A stretch of 64,000 nucleotides of DNA from Methanocaldococcus vulcanius M7 (GCF_000024625.1 NC_013407.1:1645928-1709927); one strand, 5' to 3'. Shown: positions 28,767 through 39,182, counted from the first letter of the stretch. Notes: generated from the sequence alone by a model not told the origin. Numbers and translations: made by a program.

Positions 28767-29027
28767 ATGGACGCCTTTGATGTAATAAAAATGCCAGTGG
28801 TAACTGAAAAAACAGTTAAAATGATTGAAGAGGAAAATAAATTAGTATTCTATGTAGATAAAAAAGCCACAAAAGAGGATATAAAAAAAGCAATGAAAGA
28901 GTTGTTTGATGTGGAAGTTGAAAAAGTAAACACACTAATAACTCCAAAAGGAGAGAAGAAAGCATATGTTAAATTAAAACCAAAATACGATGCAACCAAA
29001 ATTGCAGCAAGCTTAGGAATCTACTAA
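28767..29027 (+). CDS. rpl23: 50S ribosomal protein L23
   Basis: The start at 28767 ([10 protein letters not shown]) is preferred to the ATG two codons earlier, because AAGGGGATG serves as its ribosome binding site and L23 of relatives starts here. The 86-residue protein shows [18 protein letters not shown] and ends AASLGIY. It sits at the tunnel exit and contacts signal recognition particle. Confidence 0.97.
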   Translation: MDAFDVIKMPVVTEKTVKMIEEENKLVFYVDKKATKEDIKKAMKELFDVEVEKVNTLITPKGEKKAYVKLKPKYDATKIAASLGIY

Positions 29028-29182
29028 AATAGATAAACAGTGAAAATAGTCGAGAAAATATTAACTAAATATCAGGAGTTGTAAAAATTGAAATAAAACT
29101 AAAAATTGCAAATTTAACATTAATTAAATATAATAACTAAAAACACTCAACACATAAAAATTTACCTCAAGTGGTGGTGAAA

Positions 29183-29911
29183 ATGGGAAAAAGATTGATC
29201 TCTCAAAGAAGAGGTAGAGGATCTTCAGTGTATGCTTGTCCTTCACACAAAAGAAGAGGGGAAGCAAGATACAGAAAATTTGACGAGTTAGAAAAAGGAG
29301 GAAAAGTTATTGGAAAAATCGTTGATATACTCCACGATCCTGGAAGAAGTGCTCCTGTTGCAAAAGTTGAGTATGAAACAGGAGAAGAAGGATTATTGGT
29401 TGTGCCAGAAGGAGTAAAAGTTGGAGATATTATTGAATGTGGTGTCTCTGCAGAGATAAAACCCGGAAACATTCTACCATTAGGATCAATTCCAGAGGGG
29501 ATCCCTGTCTTTAACATAGAATCAATTCCAGGAGATGGAGGAAAATTAGTAAGAGCAGGGGGATGCTACGCTCATATCTTAACCCACGATGGAGAAAGAA
29601 CCTACGTTAAACTACCTTCAGGACATATTAAAGCACTCCACTCCATGTGTAGAGCAACAATAGGTGTTGTCGCAGGAGGAGGTAGAAAGGAGAAACCATT
29701 AGTTAAGGCAGGAAAGAAATACTATGCAATGAAAGCAAAAGCAGTTAAATGGCCAAGAGTTAGAGGAGTTGCAATGAACGCTGTCGATCACCCATTCGGT
29801 GGAGGAAGACATCAACACACTGGAAAACCAACAACCGTTTCAAGGAAAAAAGTTCCACCAGGAAGAAAAGTTGGACATATATCTGCAAGAAGAACAGGAG
29901 TTAGAAAATAA
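29183..29911 (+). CDS. rpl2: 50S ribosomal protein L2
   Basis: Start set at 29183 (MGKRLISQRRGRGS), with GGTGGTG as ribosome binding site. The 242-residue uL2 has the conserved GVAMNAVDHPFGGGRHQHTG segment near the peptidyl-transferase centre. It is separated from L23 by 155 AT-rich bases. Confidence 0.98.
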   Translation: MGKRLISQRRGRGSSVYACPSHKRRGEARYRKFDELEKGGKVIGKIVDILHDPGRSAPVAKVEYETGEEGLLVVPEGVKVGDIIECGVSAEIKPGNILPLGSIPEGIPVFNIESIPGDGGKLVRAGGCYAHILTHDGERTYVKLPSGHIKALHSMCRATIGVVAGGGRKEKPLVKAGKKYYAMKAKAVKWPRVRGVAMNAVDHPFGGGRHQHTGKPTTVSRKKVPPGRKVGHISARRTGVRK

Positions 29912-29973
29912 TTTAAATTTTATTTTTTTAAGGAAATAATAAATAAAAAAGAAACTTACTAAGGTGGATAATA

Positions 29974-30432
29974 ATGGCATCTGTAAAAAGAAGAAGAATC
30001 AAAAAGAAAAAACAAGTAATTTCAAGAAAGATTGAATTTAAGTATAGAGGATACACGTTAGAGGAGTTGCAACAAATGCCTTTAAGAGAGTTTGCAAAGT
30101 TGTTGCCTGCAAGACAGAGAAGAACATTATTAAGAGGATTAACTCCACAACAGAAAAAATTGGCAATGAAAATCAAAAAAGCGAGAAGATTATTAAATAA
30201 AGGTAAAGAACCAAGAACCATAAGGACACATTGTAGGGACTTTGTTATAACTCCGGATATGGTTGGAATAACCTTTGGAATTTACAACGGAAAAGAGTTT
30301 GTAGAAGTGAAGATCTCTCCTGAGATGATTGGGCATTATTTAGGAGAGTTTGCGTTAACAAGAAAACCAGTTCAGCATGGAAGCCCAGGTATGGGAGCTA
30401 CAAGAAGTTCAATGTTCGTTCCAATCAAATAA
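29974..30432 (+). CDS. rps19: 30S ribosomal protein S19
   Basis: The 152-residue archaeal S19 (uS19) has [20 protein letters not shown] and ends [21 protein letters not shown] precedes the ATG. In most archaea L22 and S3 follow; here the cluster ends and a transporter gene follows after 286 bases, so the S10-type operon is split, as in M. jannaschii. Confidence 0.98.
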   Translation: MASVKRRRIKKKKQVISRKIEFKYRGYTLEELQQMPLREFAKLLPARQRRTLLRGLTPQQKKLAMKIKKARRLLNKGKEPRTIRTHCRDFVITPDMVGITFGIYNGKEFVEVKISPEMIGHYLGEFALTRKPVQHGSPGMGATRSSMFVPIK

Positions 30433-30718
30433 TCCCGCAATTGTTTCTTTTTTATTTTTATTTTTTTATTTAATTGTCTATTGATATATGCGGATGAACT
30501 GTTGACTATTAAATTCGTCAATCCATTAAAATTTATTTAGATATTTTTTAAAAATATTGAAATACATTTGTTAATCAAAAACTATAAATATAAGTGTAAA
30601 TATTTAATGCGTTAAAGCAGATAACCAAACTACAAAAACAAATTTGGAAGCAGAATTAAATAATTAAAAATAAAACTACATTATAAAAAATAAAAAACAG
30701 AGATTTTAGGTGAAAATA

Positions 30719-31759
30719 ATGTTCGAAGCATGCGAATCCAAATTAGATATAATAAAAAATTTTATTCCCTCATGGTTTGCAGCAGTAATGGGAACAGGAA
30801 TCTTAGCAATAGACAGCTTACTTTATTCAACCTATTTCCCAATATTGAAGAGTTTGGCATATTTACTATTTTATTTTAATATAGGAATGTTTTTTATATT
30901 TATAATTCCATGGACATTAAGATGGATAATGTTTCCAAAAAATGCATTTGCTGATTTAAAACATCCAATATTAAGTTCTTTCTATCCGACAGTTGCAGTT
31001 GCATGCCTTGTATTGGCCTCCGACTTTATAATGATTGGAAATAACATGTTTATCGGAGAGATCTTCTGGTGGTTAGGAGTTGTTGGAATGCTCATATTCA
31101 GCACAATAGTAACGTTTTACATGTTTAAATCTGAACACATAAAATTAGATCACGTAAATCCTGGGTGGTATATTCCTCCAGTAGGTTTACTCGTTATGGC
31201 AATCGCTGGCAGTTTATTAATGCCACACTCCTCAGGACTTCTCTACGAGTTAATCACTCTTGTAAACTACTATGGATTAGGATCTGGGTTGTTTGCATAT
31301 TTAGCACTACTGGCGATAGTCATGTATAGGTTTATATTACACAACCCCCTTCCCTCTGCATTAGCCCCTACAATATGGATAAATCTCGGTCCAATAGGGG
31401 CAGGGATCATTGCAATAATAAATTTGGTTAACAACTCTCCGCTTGTCTCAGTTAAAAATCCCTTCTATATATTTTCATTTTTATTCTGGGGTTTTGGACT
31501 TTGGTGGACTATAATGGCAATTATAATGACAATCTACTATATAAAAAACCTAAAACTACCCTACGGAATGCCATGGTGGGCTTTTATCTTCCCTCTCGGA
31601 GCGTATGTTGCTTCATCTCATTTAATATTTAACTTATTTAAACTGAATATTGTAGATTATATTGGCTTTGCACTCTACTGGCTACTACTCTTCCTGTGGA
31701 CGATAACTTTAATAAAAACAATAAACAAAGTTTATACGGGAGAGTTATTCAAAGGTTAA
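30719..31759 (+). CDS. TDT/SLAC1-like membrane transporter
   Basis: ATG at 30719 follows AGGTGAAA. The 346-residue protein begins FIPSWFAAVMGTGILAI and has about ten hydrophobic helices, fitting the tellurite-resistance/dicarboxylate transporter (TehA, SLAC1) family. It probably acts as an anion or small dicarboxylate channel in the cell membrane; tellurite is unlikely to be the natural substrate. The UspA gene starts 12 bases after it, so the stress protein may gate or sense its cargo. Confidence 0.88.
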   Translation: MFEACESKLDIIKNFIPSWFAAVMGTGILAIDSLLYSTYFPILKSLAYLLFYFNIGMFFIFIIPWTLRWIMFPKNAFADLKHPILSSFYPTVAVACLVLASDFIMIGNNMFIGEIFWWLGVVGMLIFSTIVTFYMFKSEHIKLDHVNPGWYIPPVGLLVMAIAGSLLMPHSSGLLYELITLVNYYGLGSGLFAYLALLAIVMYRFILHNPLPSALAPTIWINLGPIGAGIIAIINLVNNSPLVSVKNPFYIFSFLFWGFGLWWTIMAIIMTIYYIKNLKLPYGMPWWAFIFPLGAYVASSHLIFNLFKLNIVDYIGFALYWLLLFLWTITLIKTINKVYTGELFKG

Positions 31760-31771
31760 CTGGTGATGAAA

Positions 31772-32263
31772 ATGTGCAGAAAATATGAAAAGATCCTCTA
31801 TCCAACAGATTTCTCTGAGACCGCTGAACTTGCCCTAAATCATGTAAAAGCATTTAAAAAACTTAAATCAGAAGAAGTTGTAATACTACACGTTATAGAT
31901 GAAAGAGAAATAAAAAAGAAAGATATATTATCTTTACTTTTAGGTGTAGCTGGGCTAAATAAATCAGTTGAGGAATTTGAAAAGGAATTAAAAGATAAAC
32001 TAATGAAAGAGGCAGAAAGTAAAATAGAACCAATTAAAAAAGAACTTGAAGAATTAGGTTTTAAAGTTAAAGATCTTATAGTTGTTGGCGTTCCACACAA
32101 AGAGATCGTAAAAGTGGCAGAAGAAGAGCAGGTAGATATTATAATAATGGGATCCCACGGTAAAACCAATCTAAAAGAAATACTCCTCGGCTCCGTTACA
32201 GAAAACGTGATTAAAAAATCAAAAAAACCTGTTTTAATAGTTAAAAGGAAAAAAGTTGAATAA
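31772..32263 (+). CDS. UspA-family ATP-binding protein (MJ0577 type)
   Basis: Start at 31772, with GGTGATG upstream. The 163-residue protein begins YEKILYPTDFSETAELAL and has the ATP loop GSHGKTNLKEILLGSVTENV (G-x2-G-x9-GS). It closely resembles MJ0577, whose crystal structure contained ATP. It is proposed to act as a nucleotide-dependent switch. It is paired with the TDT transporter. Confidence 0.95.
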   Translation: MCRKYEKILYPTDFSETAELALNHVKAFKKLKSEEVVILHVIDEREIKKKDILSLLLGVAGLNKSVEEFEKELKDKLMKEAESKIEPIKKELEELGFKVKDLIVVGVPHKEIVKVAEEEQVDIIIMGSHGKTNLKEILLGSVTENVIKKSKKPVLIVKRKKVE

Positions 32264-32320
32264 AATAAAATTAGCCAATATTAGACCTAAATAATTATTT
32301 TTTAAGAAAAGGTGGGAGTT

Positions 32321-33049
32321 ATGGACATCAACCTAATGAAAAAAACACCATTATACAGTGGAAAGGCAAAGTCAATTTACGAAATTGACGATGAAAAGGT
32401 ATTAATAGAGTTTAGAGACGACATAACTGCTGGAAATGGAGCTAAGCATGATGTTAAAGAAGGAAAGGGGTATTTAAACGCTTTAATCTCCTCAAAATTA
32501 TTCGAGGTTTTAGAAAACAACGGAATTAAAACCCATTACATAAAATACATAGAACCAAGATACATGATTGCTAAAAAAGTTGAGATAATCCCAATAGAAG
32601 TGATCGTGAGAAATATCGCAGCAGGAAGCTTATGCAAAAAATATCCCTTTAAAGAAGGGGAAGAACTACCCTTTCCAATTGTTCAATTTGATTATAAAAA
32701 CGATGAATACGGAGATCCAATGTTAAATGATGATATTGCATTGGCTTTAAACTTAGCAACAAAAGAAGAATTAGAAGAAATCAAAAAAATTGCATTAAAG
32801 GTTAATGAAGCATTAAAAAAATACTTTGATGAAAAAGGGATTTTATTGGTGGATTTCAAAATTGAAATAGGAAGAGATAAAGATGGAAATCTCTTAGTGG
32901 CTGATGAAATAAGTCCCGACACTATGAGATTGTGGGATAAAGAAACAAGAGATGTATTGGATAAAGATGTATTTAGAAAGGATTTAGGGGATGTTATAGC
33001 AAAATATAAGGTAGTTGCTGAGAGATTGGGCTTATTAAATAGAGGGTAA
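32321..33049 (+). CDS. purC: SAICAR synthetase (PurC)
   Basis: Start at 32321, following GGTGGGAG. The 242-residue enzyme has YSGKAKSIYE at the N-terminus, PIEVIVRNIAAGS and LVADEISPDTMRLWD. It joins aspartate to CAIR with ATP in purine synthesis. purS follows after 39 bases. Confidence 0.97.
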   Translation: MDINLMKKTPLYSGKAKSIYEIDDEKVLIEFRDDITAGNGAKHDVKEGKGYLNALISSKLFEVLENNGIKTHYIKYIEPRYMIAKKVEIIPIEVIVRNIAAGSLCKKYPFKEGEELPFPIVQFDYKNDEYGDPMLNDDIALALNLATKEELEEIKKIALKVNEALKKYFDEKGILLVDFKIEIGRDKDGNLLVADEISPDTMRLWDKETRDVLDKDVFRKDLGDVIAKYKVVAERLGLLNRG

Positions 33050-33088
33050 AATATATAGCGTCTTATTAAAAAGAATTGGTGAGTTTTC

Positions 33089-33340
33089 ATGTATAAGGCA
33101 ACAGTTATAATAAAACTAAAAAAAGGTGTCTTAAATCCAGAAGGAAGAACAATAAACAGGGCATTAAACTTTTTAGGATTCAATAACGTTAAAGATGTCC
33201 AAACATACAAGATGATCGATATGATTATAGAAGGAGATAGCAAAGAAGAGATCGAGAAAGAAGTTGAAGAGATGTGCAAAAAGTTATTAGCAAACCCGGT
33301 TATTCACGATTATGAGATAAAAATTGAGAAGATTGAATAA
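33089..33340 (+). CDS. purS: Phosphoribosylformylglycinamidine synthase subunit PurS
   Basis: This 83-residue protein (YKATVIIKLKKGVLNPEGRT, then ALNFLGFNNVKDVQTYK) is the small subunit that links PurL and PurQ and passes ammonia in step four of purine synthesis. It is coupled to purC by position. Confidence 0.96.
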   Translation: MYKATVIIKLKKGVLNPEGRTINRALNFLGFNNVKDVQTYKMIDMIIEGDSKEEIEKEVEEMCKKLLANPVIHDYEIKIEKIE

Positions 33341-33535
33341 CTCTTTTTTAATTTTTTGTGAAATTCATGCCAAATAAACAAAATAGAAGATTAACAAGTT
33401 GTTATCTTAAATCATAAGTAGGTGTCCTTCATTTATATTATTATATTTATTAAAAAAATTTATACTATATCAAATTCGAATGACGTTGATAATCTTCAAT
33501 CTATTGTCCAAAAATTGATATTTAAGGTTGAGATT

Positions 33536-33760
33536 ATGAGAGTTATTGATGAAAACGATTTATTAAATAACTTTATATATTTTGTAATAAATGGAAATCA
33601 TAAGGAACAGATTATTATTTTAAAGACCAGAGGATACAACAGAGAAGATAAAATTATCTATTTTTCTAAGAGTCCATTTAAAAGTTTAAAGATGTTCAAA
33701 ACAAACAAAAACATGAATTTTATAAATCCAGACATAAACATTAACTCTAAAATCATATAA
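33536..33760 (+). CDS. Small hypothetical protein
   Basis: The product begins MRVIDENDLLNNFIYFVING and has 74 residues from the ATG at 33536, with AAGGTTGAG as a possible ribosome binding site. The frame is open further upstream to a GTG at 33422 that lacks a clear binding site. No domain is recognised. The composition, rich in N, I and K, is unlike the enzymes around it, and it could be a lineage-specific gene. Confidence 0.45.
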   Translation: MRVIDENDLLNNFIYFVINGNHKEQIIILKTRGYNREDKIIYFSKSPFKSLKMFKTNKNMNFINPDININSKII

Positions 33761-33864
33761 GTTAAAAGAAAAACATTAATTGAAAATGCAGAATTAATAA
33801 TTTAAAAACTCACTTGAATCTAAATTTATAATAGGTAATTAAAGAATTGGAGAGCGGTGATTAA

Positions 33865-34509
33865 ATGGAAAAAAAGAAACTTATTTTATTTGATTTCGAT
33901 AGCACGTTGGTTAATAATGAAACAATAGATGAGATCGCAAAAGAAGCAGGAGTTGAAGAAGAGGTTAAAAAAATCACAAAAGAAGCGATGGAAGGAAAAT
34001 TAAACTTTGAGCAGTCGTTAAAAAAGAGAGTAAACTTACTAAAAGATCTCCCAGTCGAAAAAGTAGAAAATGCTATGAAGAGGATAACGTTAACAGAAGG
34101 AGCCGAAGAGACCATTAAAGAGTTAAAAAATAGAGGATATATTGTTGCTGTTGTTAGCGGTGGATTTGATATTGCAGTTAATAGGATTAAAGAAAAATTG
34201 GGATTGGATTATGCTTTTGCAAATCGGCTAATAGTTAAAGATGGCAAACTAACAGGAGAAGTTGAAGGAGAGGTTTTAAAAGAAGATGCAAAAGGGGAGA
34301 TATTGCAAAAAATAGCCGAAATTGAAGGAATAAAATTAGAAGATACTGTGGTTGTGGGAGATGGGGCTAATGATATAAGTATGTTTAAAAAAGCAGGTTT
34401 TAAAATAGCTTTTTGTGCTAAACCAGTATTAAAAGAAAAAGCAGATGTTTGTGTAGAAAAAAGGGATTTAAGGGAGATTTTAAAATATTTAAAAAGAGAG
34501 GAGGGATAA
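33865..34509 (+). CDS. serB: Phosphoserine phosphatase (HAD family)
   Basis: The 214-residue HAD enzyme has the catalytic [14 protein letters not shown], then [12 protein letters not shown] and [12 protein letters not shown]. It makes serine from phosphoserine and matches the structurally studied M. jannaschii SerB. The stop at 34509 is one base before trpD, so the two are translationally coupled although their pathways differ (serine is a substrate in the last step of tryptophan synthesis). Confidence 0.96.
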   Translation: MEKKKLILFDFDSTLVNNETIDEIAKEAGVEEEVKKITKEAMEGKLNFEQSLKKRVNLLKDLPVEKVENAMKRITLTEGAEETIKELKNRGYIVAVVSGGFDIAVNRIKEKLGLDYAFANRLIVKDGKLTGEVEGEVLKEDAKGEILQKIAEIEGIKLEDTVVVGDGANDISMFKKAGFKIAFCAKPVLKEKADVCVEKRDLREILKYLKREEG

Positions 34510-34510
34510 C

Positions 34511-35521
34511 ATGATTGAAAATGCCATAAAAAAAATAGTAGAGTTTAAAGATTTAGATAAAAAAGAAGCAGAAGAAGTTATGGAAGAAATCATGGGCGGG
34601 TATGCAAAACCCACACAAATTGCCTCACTATTAACTGCTTTAAGAATGAAAGGGGAAACAATAGACGAAATAACTGCTTTTGCCGAAGTTATGAGGAAAC
34701 ATTCAATAAAAATACATCCAAATGTTCCTAAGCTTTTAGATACCTGCGGAACCGGGGGAGATAACTTAAACACATTCAATATAAGCACTGCCACTGCCTT
34801 CGTCGTTTCAACCTACGTTCCAGTAGCAAAACATGGAAATAAAGCAGTTAGTAGTAAAAGTGGTAGTGCAGACGTTTTAGAAGCTCTGGGCGTTAACTTA
34901 AATGTATCTATTGAAAAAATAAAAAGATCCATTGAAGAATTAGGAATTGGATTTTTATTTGCCCCCCAATTTCATCCAGCAATGAAGTATGCAACACCCG
35001 TTAGGAGAGATTTAGGAATTAGAACTGTTTTTAATGTTTTAGGTCCTTTAACTAATCCCGCCAATGCCAATTATCAACTAATGGGCGTTTATGATGAAAA
35101 ATTAACTGAAAAATTAGCAAATGTATTAAAAAATCTCGGATTAAAAGGAGCACTTGTAGTTCATGGGAGTGGAATGGACGAAATAACAACAATTGGAAAA
35201 ACAAAAATCTCAGAAATGAAAAACGGAGAAATAAAAACATACTATATTGATCCAGAAGATTTCGGGATTAAAAAAGCTAAATTGGATGAAATTAAAGGAG
35301 GAAACTCCGAAGAAAACGCAAAGATAATTAGAGGAATATTCGAAGGAGAAGAAGTGGGTGCTAAGAGAGATATTGTCGTTTTAAATTCTGCCTTTGCCCT
35401 ATATATTGCAGATGAAACCAAAAATGTAGAAGAAGGAATTAAATTAGCCGAAAAATCTATTGATAGCGGAAAAGCATTGAAAAAATTAGAAGATCTAATT
35501 GACTTTTATAGAGAGGGTTAA
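34511..35521 (+). CDS. trpD: Anthranilate phosphoribosyltransferase
   Basis: The 336-residue protein shows [37 protein letters not shown] and [14 protein letters not shown], the PRPP and anthranilate sites. It catalyses the second step of tryptophan synthesis. GAGGAGGGATAAC precedes the start. The downstream order trpD, small protein, thiDN, argS, trpG is the MJ0234-MJ0238 order. Confidence 0.97.
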   Translation: MIENAIKKIVEFKDLDKKEAEEVMEEIMGGYAKPTQIASLLTALRMKGETIDEITAFAEVMRKHSIKIHPNVPKLLDTCGTGGDNLNTFNISTATAFVVSTYVPVAKHGNKAVSSKSGSADVLEALGVNLNVSIEKIKRSIEELGIGFLFAPQFHPAMKYATPVRRDLGIRTVFNVLGPLTNPANANYQLMGVYDEKLTEKLANVLKNLGLKGALVVHGSGMDEITTIGKTKISEMKNGEIKTYYIDPEDFGIKKAKLDEIKGGNSEENAKIIRGIFEGEEVGAKRDIVVLNSAFALYIADETKNVEEGIKLAEKSIDSGKALKKLEDLIDFYREG

Positions 35522-35523
35522 CT

Positions 35524-35772
35524 ATGGAAAAAGTAATCATAAATTCAATGAAAAAAGTATTTTCAGATGAGATAAGAGATATTGAAATAGAAATAAACAA
35601 TATTCTCGAAAAATATGGAGTTAAAACAAAAAAAGAATTAAAAGAAAAAATTTCTAATGGAGAAATTGACAGAAAAGAAGCAGAAGAAGATTTAGAAAAA
35701 ATAGAGCTCTTAGAAAAAAACCTTAATAGAATTATGGAATGTTTAAGAGAAATAAATGTAAAATCATTATAA
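35524..35772 (+). CDS. Small coiled-coil protein
   Basis: The 82-residue acidic and basic helical protein (DEIRDIEIEINNILEKYGVK, then EAEEDLEKIELLEKNLN) starts 2 bases after the trpD stop, with GAGGGTTAA ahead of it. It is predicted to be two long helices. The function is unknown; tight coupling to trpD suggests it is a real gene. Confidence 0.75.
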   Translation: MEKVIINSMKKVFSDEIRDIEIEINNILEKYGVKTKKELKEKISNGEIDRKEAEEDLEKIELLEKNLNRIMECLREINVKSL

Positions 35773-35813
35773 ATACTTCAATCATACCAGATTAAAACCT
35801 AACTGGTGATTTC

Positions 35814-37067
35814 ATGGTTATTTTAGCAATAGGAGGTTATGATCCCACAGGTGGAGCTGGTATCTCTGCAGATATGAAAACAGCCCATACGTTAAATGTT
35901 TACTGCCCAACAATAACAACCTCAATAATTCCACAAAATAATAAAATGGTTTATGAAAAGTTCGATTTATCAGAAAATAATATCAAAAATCAGTTTAAAG
36001 CGGTCTTTGAGGAGTTTGATATTGAATATGTTAAAACGGGTGTTTTAACAACAACTGCCATCAACGTTTTATTAAAATACATTGACAAATATGAATTAAA
36101 AGTTATCTGCGATCCAGTTTTAGCATCAACAACAAAATTTCCATTCGCTAATAAAGAACTACTTGCAGAGTATATTAAGCTCTTTAACAAAAGCTTTTTG
36201 ATAACCCCAAATCGACAGGAATATAATGAAATAATCAACTTTACCAAAAATAACAAATTAAAAATAAAAGACGATTTAAATATTCTAATTACAGGCATTA
36301 ATGACATCTTATTAAAAAACTCAAAAATCATAAAAACATTTAAAGGATTCAGAATTAACAGAGAAGTTCATGGAACTGGATGCGTTTATTCAACAGCCAT
36401 AACCGCGTTTCTTTCCAAAGGTAGAAATTTGGAAGAAGCCATTAAAGAAGCAAAAAAATTTACACTATCCTCAATCATCTACTCAAAAAAATCAAAACTT
36501 GGATATAACAGCAACCCCACATATATCAGTAAAGAAACAGTTATTAAAAATCTCAACTATGCATTATATCTTCTAAAACATATGAATTTCAACTTAATCC
36601 CAGAAGTAGGTAGTAATATTGCTGAATCTCTTCCAATTCCAAAAGATTTTAGAGATGTTGCGGGATTAACTGGAAGAATAATAAAAAATAAACTTGGAGG
36701 TTTTTATATCGTTGGAGATGTAGAGTTTGGAGCTTCTGAGCATATTGCAAAGATAATTTTATCTGCAAGTAAATTTAACCCAGAAATAAGATCTTGTATG
36801 AACATAAAATATGATGAGGAGTTAATAAAAATATTACAAGATAAATTTACCGTATCTTCATTTGACCGAAAAGATGAACCGCCAGATGTTTCAACTATGG
36901 AATGGGGAACAACACTTGCCTGTGAAAAGTTTGGAGGAGTTCCAGACCTTATTTATGATAAAGGAGGAGAAGGAAAAGAGCCGATGATTAGAGTTTTAGG
37001 TAGAGATGCAGTTGAAGTTATTAAAAAAGTTGAAGTTATTCAAAAGATCTATAATTCTTTAAGATAA
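35814..37067 (+). CDS. thiDN: HMP-P kinase / thiamine phosphate synthase fusion (ThiD-ThiN)
   Basis: Residues 1-~255 are ThiD: AIGGYDPTGGAGISADMKTA at the start and the anion-hole HGTGCVYSTAI. Residues ~260-417 are ThiN, with VGSNIAESLPIPKDFRDVAG and a closing VLGRDAVEVIKKV. It phosphorylates hydroxymethylpyrimidine phosphate and joins it to the thiazole, replacing bacterial ThiE. It corresponds to MJ0236. GGTGATTTC precedes the ATG. Confidence 0.94.
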   Translation: MVILAIGGYDPTGGAGISADMKTAHTLNVYCPTITTSIIPQNNKMVYEKFDLSENNIKNQFKAVFEEFDIEYVKTGVLTTTAINVLLKYIDKYELKVICDPVLASTTKFPFANKELLAEYIKLFNKSFLITPNRQEYNEIINFTKNNKLKIKDDLNILITGINDILLKNSKIIKTFKGFRINREVHGTGCVYSTAITAFLSKGRNLEEAIKEAKKFTLSSIIYSKKSKLGYNSNPTYISKETVIKNLNYALYLLKHMNFNLIPEVGSNIAESLPIPKDFRDVAGLTGRIIKNKLGGFYIVGDVEFGASEHIAKIILSASKFNPEIRSCMNIKYDEELIKILQDKFTVSSFDRKDEPPDVSTMEWGTTLACEKFGGVPDLIYDKGGEGKEPMIRVLGRDAVEVIKKVEVIQKIYNSLR

Positions 37068-37173
37068 CACTTAAAAAACGTTAATTAAAAAATTTATGGG
37101 TTAATTGATTTAAACGTGCTGATTTTAACATTATAACTTATCATAGTCATTATTCAAAATTACAAAAATAAAA

Positions 37174-37250
37174 TGGTGGACTGGGCGGGATTTGAACCCG
37201 CGGCCTCCGCACAGCCAATGCGGCGCTCTCCCATGCTGAGCTACCAGCCC
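37174..37250 (-). tRNA. tRNA-Ala (anticodon GGC), CCA encoded
   Basis: The minus strand folds as a full cloverleaf. Acceptor GGGCTGG pairs with CCAGTCC and includes the G3-U70 pair that marks alanine tRNA. The anticodon stem is CCGCA/TGCGG with loop TTGGCTG, giving anticodon GGC for GCC/GCU codons. The T arm is GCGGG-TTCGAAT-CCCGC. Discriminator A and CCA are in the DNA. It lies antisense to the flanking genes. Confidence 0.97.
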
Positions 37251-37280
37251 ATAAAAATCACAGTTGTTAATATTAATCCC

Positions 37281-37290
37281 TAATATATAA
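37281..37290 (-). promoter_or_regulatory. tRNA-Ala promoter (TATA box)
   Basis: TTATATATTA reads on the minus strand ~35 bases before the tRNA 5' end, so a start near 37260 gives a ~10-base precursor leader. Confidence 0.55.
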
Positions 37291-37442
37291 AATTTTCTAT
37301 TTTCAGAGACATATTTAAATTTGTAGATTAAGATGAAGGTATTTAAAGAAATCCTGCAATTTTTAAAATTAAAGTAAACAACATAAAAATAAAATAAAAA
37401 TAAAAAGTAAAAAATTAAAAGAATAAAACAGAAGGGGAAAAA

Positions 37443-39143
37443 ATGGACGTTAAAGAGAAGATAATCAAAGCATTGAAAGATACAATTAAAGGAGATATTG
37501 GAGAAGAGATAAGTATAAAATTAGAAAAACCTCCAAATACAGAGTTAGGAGATTACTCGGTAAATATTTGCTTCAAATTAGCAAAACTGCTGAAAAAAAG
37601 CCCGAAGATGATCGCAGAGGATATTGTTAAGAAACTAAAAGAAAAAAATATAGAAGGAATTAAAGAAATTAAAGCGATTAATGGTTATATAAACTTTTAT
37701 ATAGACAACAATGCTTTTGCTAAATACCTAACTGAAAAAATTTGCGAAGAAAAAAGCAACTATGGAAGAGGGCATAAAAAAAGCGTGAAAATCATATTAG
37801 AGCATACATCAGCAAATCCTAACGGTCCTTTACATATTGGTCATTTGAGAAATGCGATTATTGGAGATTGCTTAAAAAGAATTTTAGAATTTTACGGTTA
37901 TGATGTTGAAACCCACTACTACGTAAATGATATGGGAAGACAGATGGCATTAGTTGTTTATGGAATTGAATTATTCGGCTTAGACAGAAACAAAAAGAAA
38001 GATCATGCGATAGCTGAAACATATATTAAAGTAAACAAATACTTAGAAGAAAACCCAGAAGAGGAAGAAAAGATTTTAGAATTAATGAGAAAATATGAAG
38101 ATGCATTAGAAAAAAACAAAGACACTGAAATAACTAAAAAATTTGAGTTTGCTGTTAATTACGCCTTAGATGGGATAAAAGAAACATTAAATAATCTAAA
38201 CATTAAGCATGATACCTTTGTTTGGGAAAGTTCCTATGTAAGAAACGGATTAGTTAAAGAAGTTATAAAAAAATTAATGGAGACAGGAAAGATAATCAAA
38301 GAAGAAACCTATATGCTTGATCTCTCTGATTTTGGCATTGAAAAGAAGATGGTTTTAGCGAGAGCCAATGGAACAAGCTTGTATTCAACAAGAGATATTG
38401 CCTACCATTTAGATAAATTATCAAAATGCGATATAGGAATAGATGTCTTAGGAGCAGATCATAAATTAACAGCAGAAATGGTTAAAGCTGCCTTAAAATT
38501 GCTCGGAAGTAAAGTGCCAGAAATAATATTTTATGAATTTATCTCTCTTCCAGAGGGCTCAATGAGCACAAGAAGAGGAAGATTCATAAGTGCTGATGAG
38601 TTGTTGGAGGAAGCGATAAAAAGAGCCAAAGAAGAATGCAATAAAAGAGATGTTGAAGAAAATATTGCCTACGATATTGGTTTAGGAGCTGTGAGATACA
38701 ATATAGCAAGAATTTCACCAGAAAAACCAATGGTATTTAAATGGGAAGAGGCATTGGATTTTGAAAAAGTTGGATGTCCGTTTATACAGTATGCTCATGC
38801 AAGATGTTGCAGTATCTTAAAAGAGGCAGAAAATAAAGGAATTGAAGATGAAGCGATATTCAATTATGAATTAACAAAGGAAGAAAAAGAGTTAATTAAA
38901 AAATTAGATGAATTTAAAGACATAATTAAGGAGAGTGCTGAAAATAGGAAAGTGCATATATTAGCCAACTACCTATTAGAGCTTGCTAAGATATTTAATA
39001 GATTCTACGCAAACTGTCCGATTCTATTGGAAAAAGTTAATGATGATGTTAAAAAATCAAGATTAAAGTTAGTCAAAAGCACTAAAATAGTTTTAGAGAT
39101 TGGCTTGGGCTTGTTGGGAATAAATTGTCCAGGAAGGATGTGA
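37443..39143 (+). CDS. argS: Arginyl-tRNA synthetase
   Basis: The 566-residue class I synthetase has HTSANPNGPLHIGHLRNAI (HIGH motif near residue 130), YVNDMGRQ and GADHKL. The degenerate KMSKS region is SMSTRRGRF. A C-terminal DALR anticodon-binding domain completes it. GAAGGGGAAA precedes the start. In M. jannaschii (MJ0237) trpG follows directly; here two extra genes intervene. Confidence 0.97.
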   Translation: MDVKEKIIKALKDTIKGDIGEEISIKLEKPPNTELGDYSVNICFKLAKLLKKSPKMIAEDIVKKLKEKNIEGIKEIKAINGYINFYIDNNAFAKYLTEKICEEKSNYGRGHKKSVKIILEHTSANPNGPLHIGHLRNAIIGDCLKRILEFYGYDVETHYYVNDMGRQMALVVYGIELFGLDRNKKKDHAIAETYIKVNKYLEENPEEEEKILELMRKYEDALEKNKDTEITKKFEFAVNYALDGIKETLNNLNIKHDTFVWESSYVRNGLVKEVIKKLMETGKIIKEETYMLDLSDFGIEKKMVLARANGTSLYSTRDIAYHLDKLSKCDIGIDVLGADHKLTAEMVKAALKLLGSKVPEIIFYEFISLPEGSMSTRRGRFISADELLEEAIKRAKEECNKRDVEENIAYDIGLGAVRYNIARISPEKPMVFKWEEALDFEKVGCPFIQYAHARCCSILKEAENKGIEDEAIFNYELTKEEKELIKKLDEFKDIIKESAENRKVHILANYLLELAKIFNRFYANCPILLEKVNDDVKKSRLKLVKSTKIVLEIGLGLLGINCPGRM

Positions 39144-39182
39144 ATTATTAATTTTAAAATTAATTTTTATTTGGTGATTATT

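Noticed and set aside
30433-30718. C/D box small RNA candidate (GATGA and TGA motifs) after S19
   Set aside because: No matching D box, no terminal stem and no antisense element could be placed at proper spacing.
30719-31759. Tellurite resistance function
   Set aside because: TehA-like channels are named for an overexpression effect; nothing here suggests tellurite as a natural substrate.
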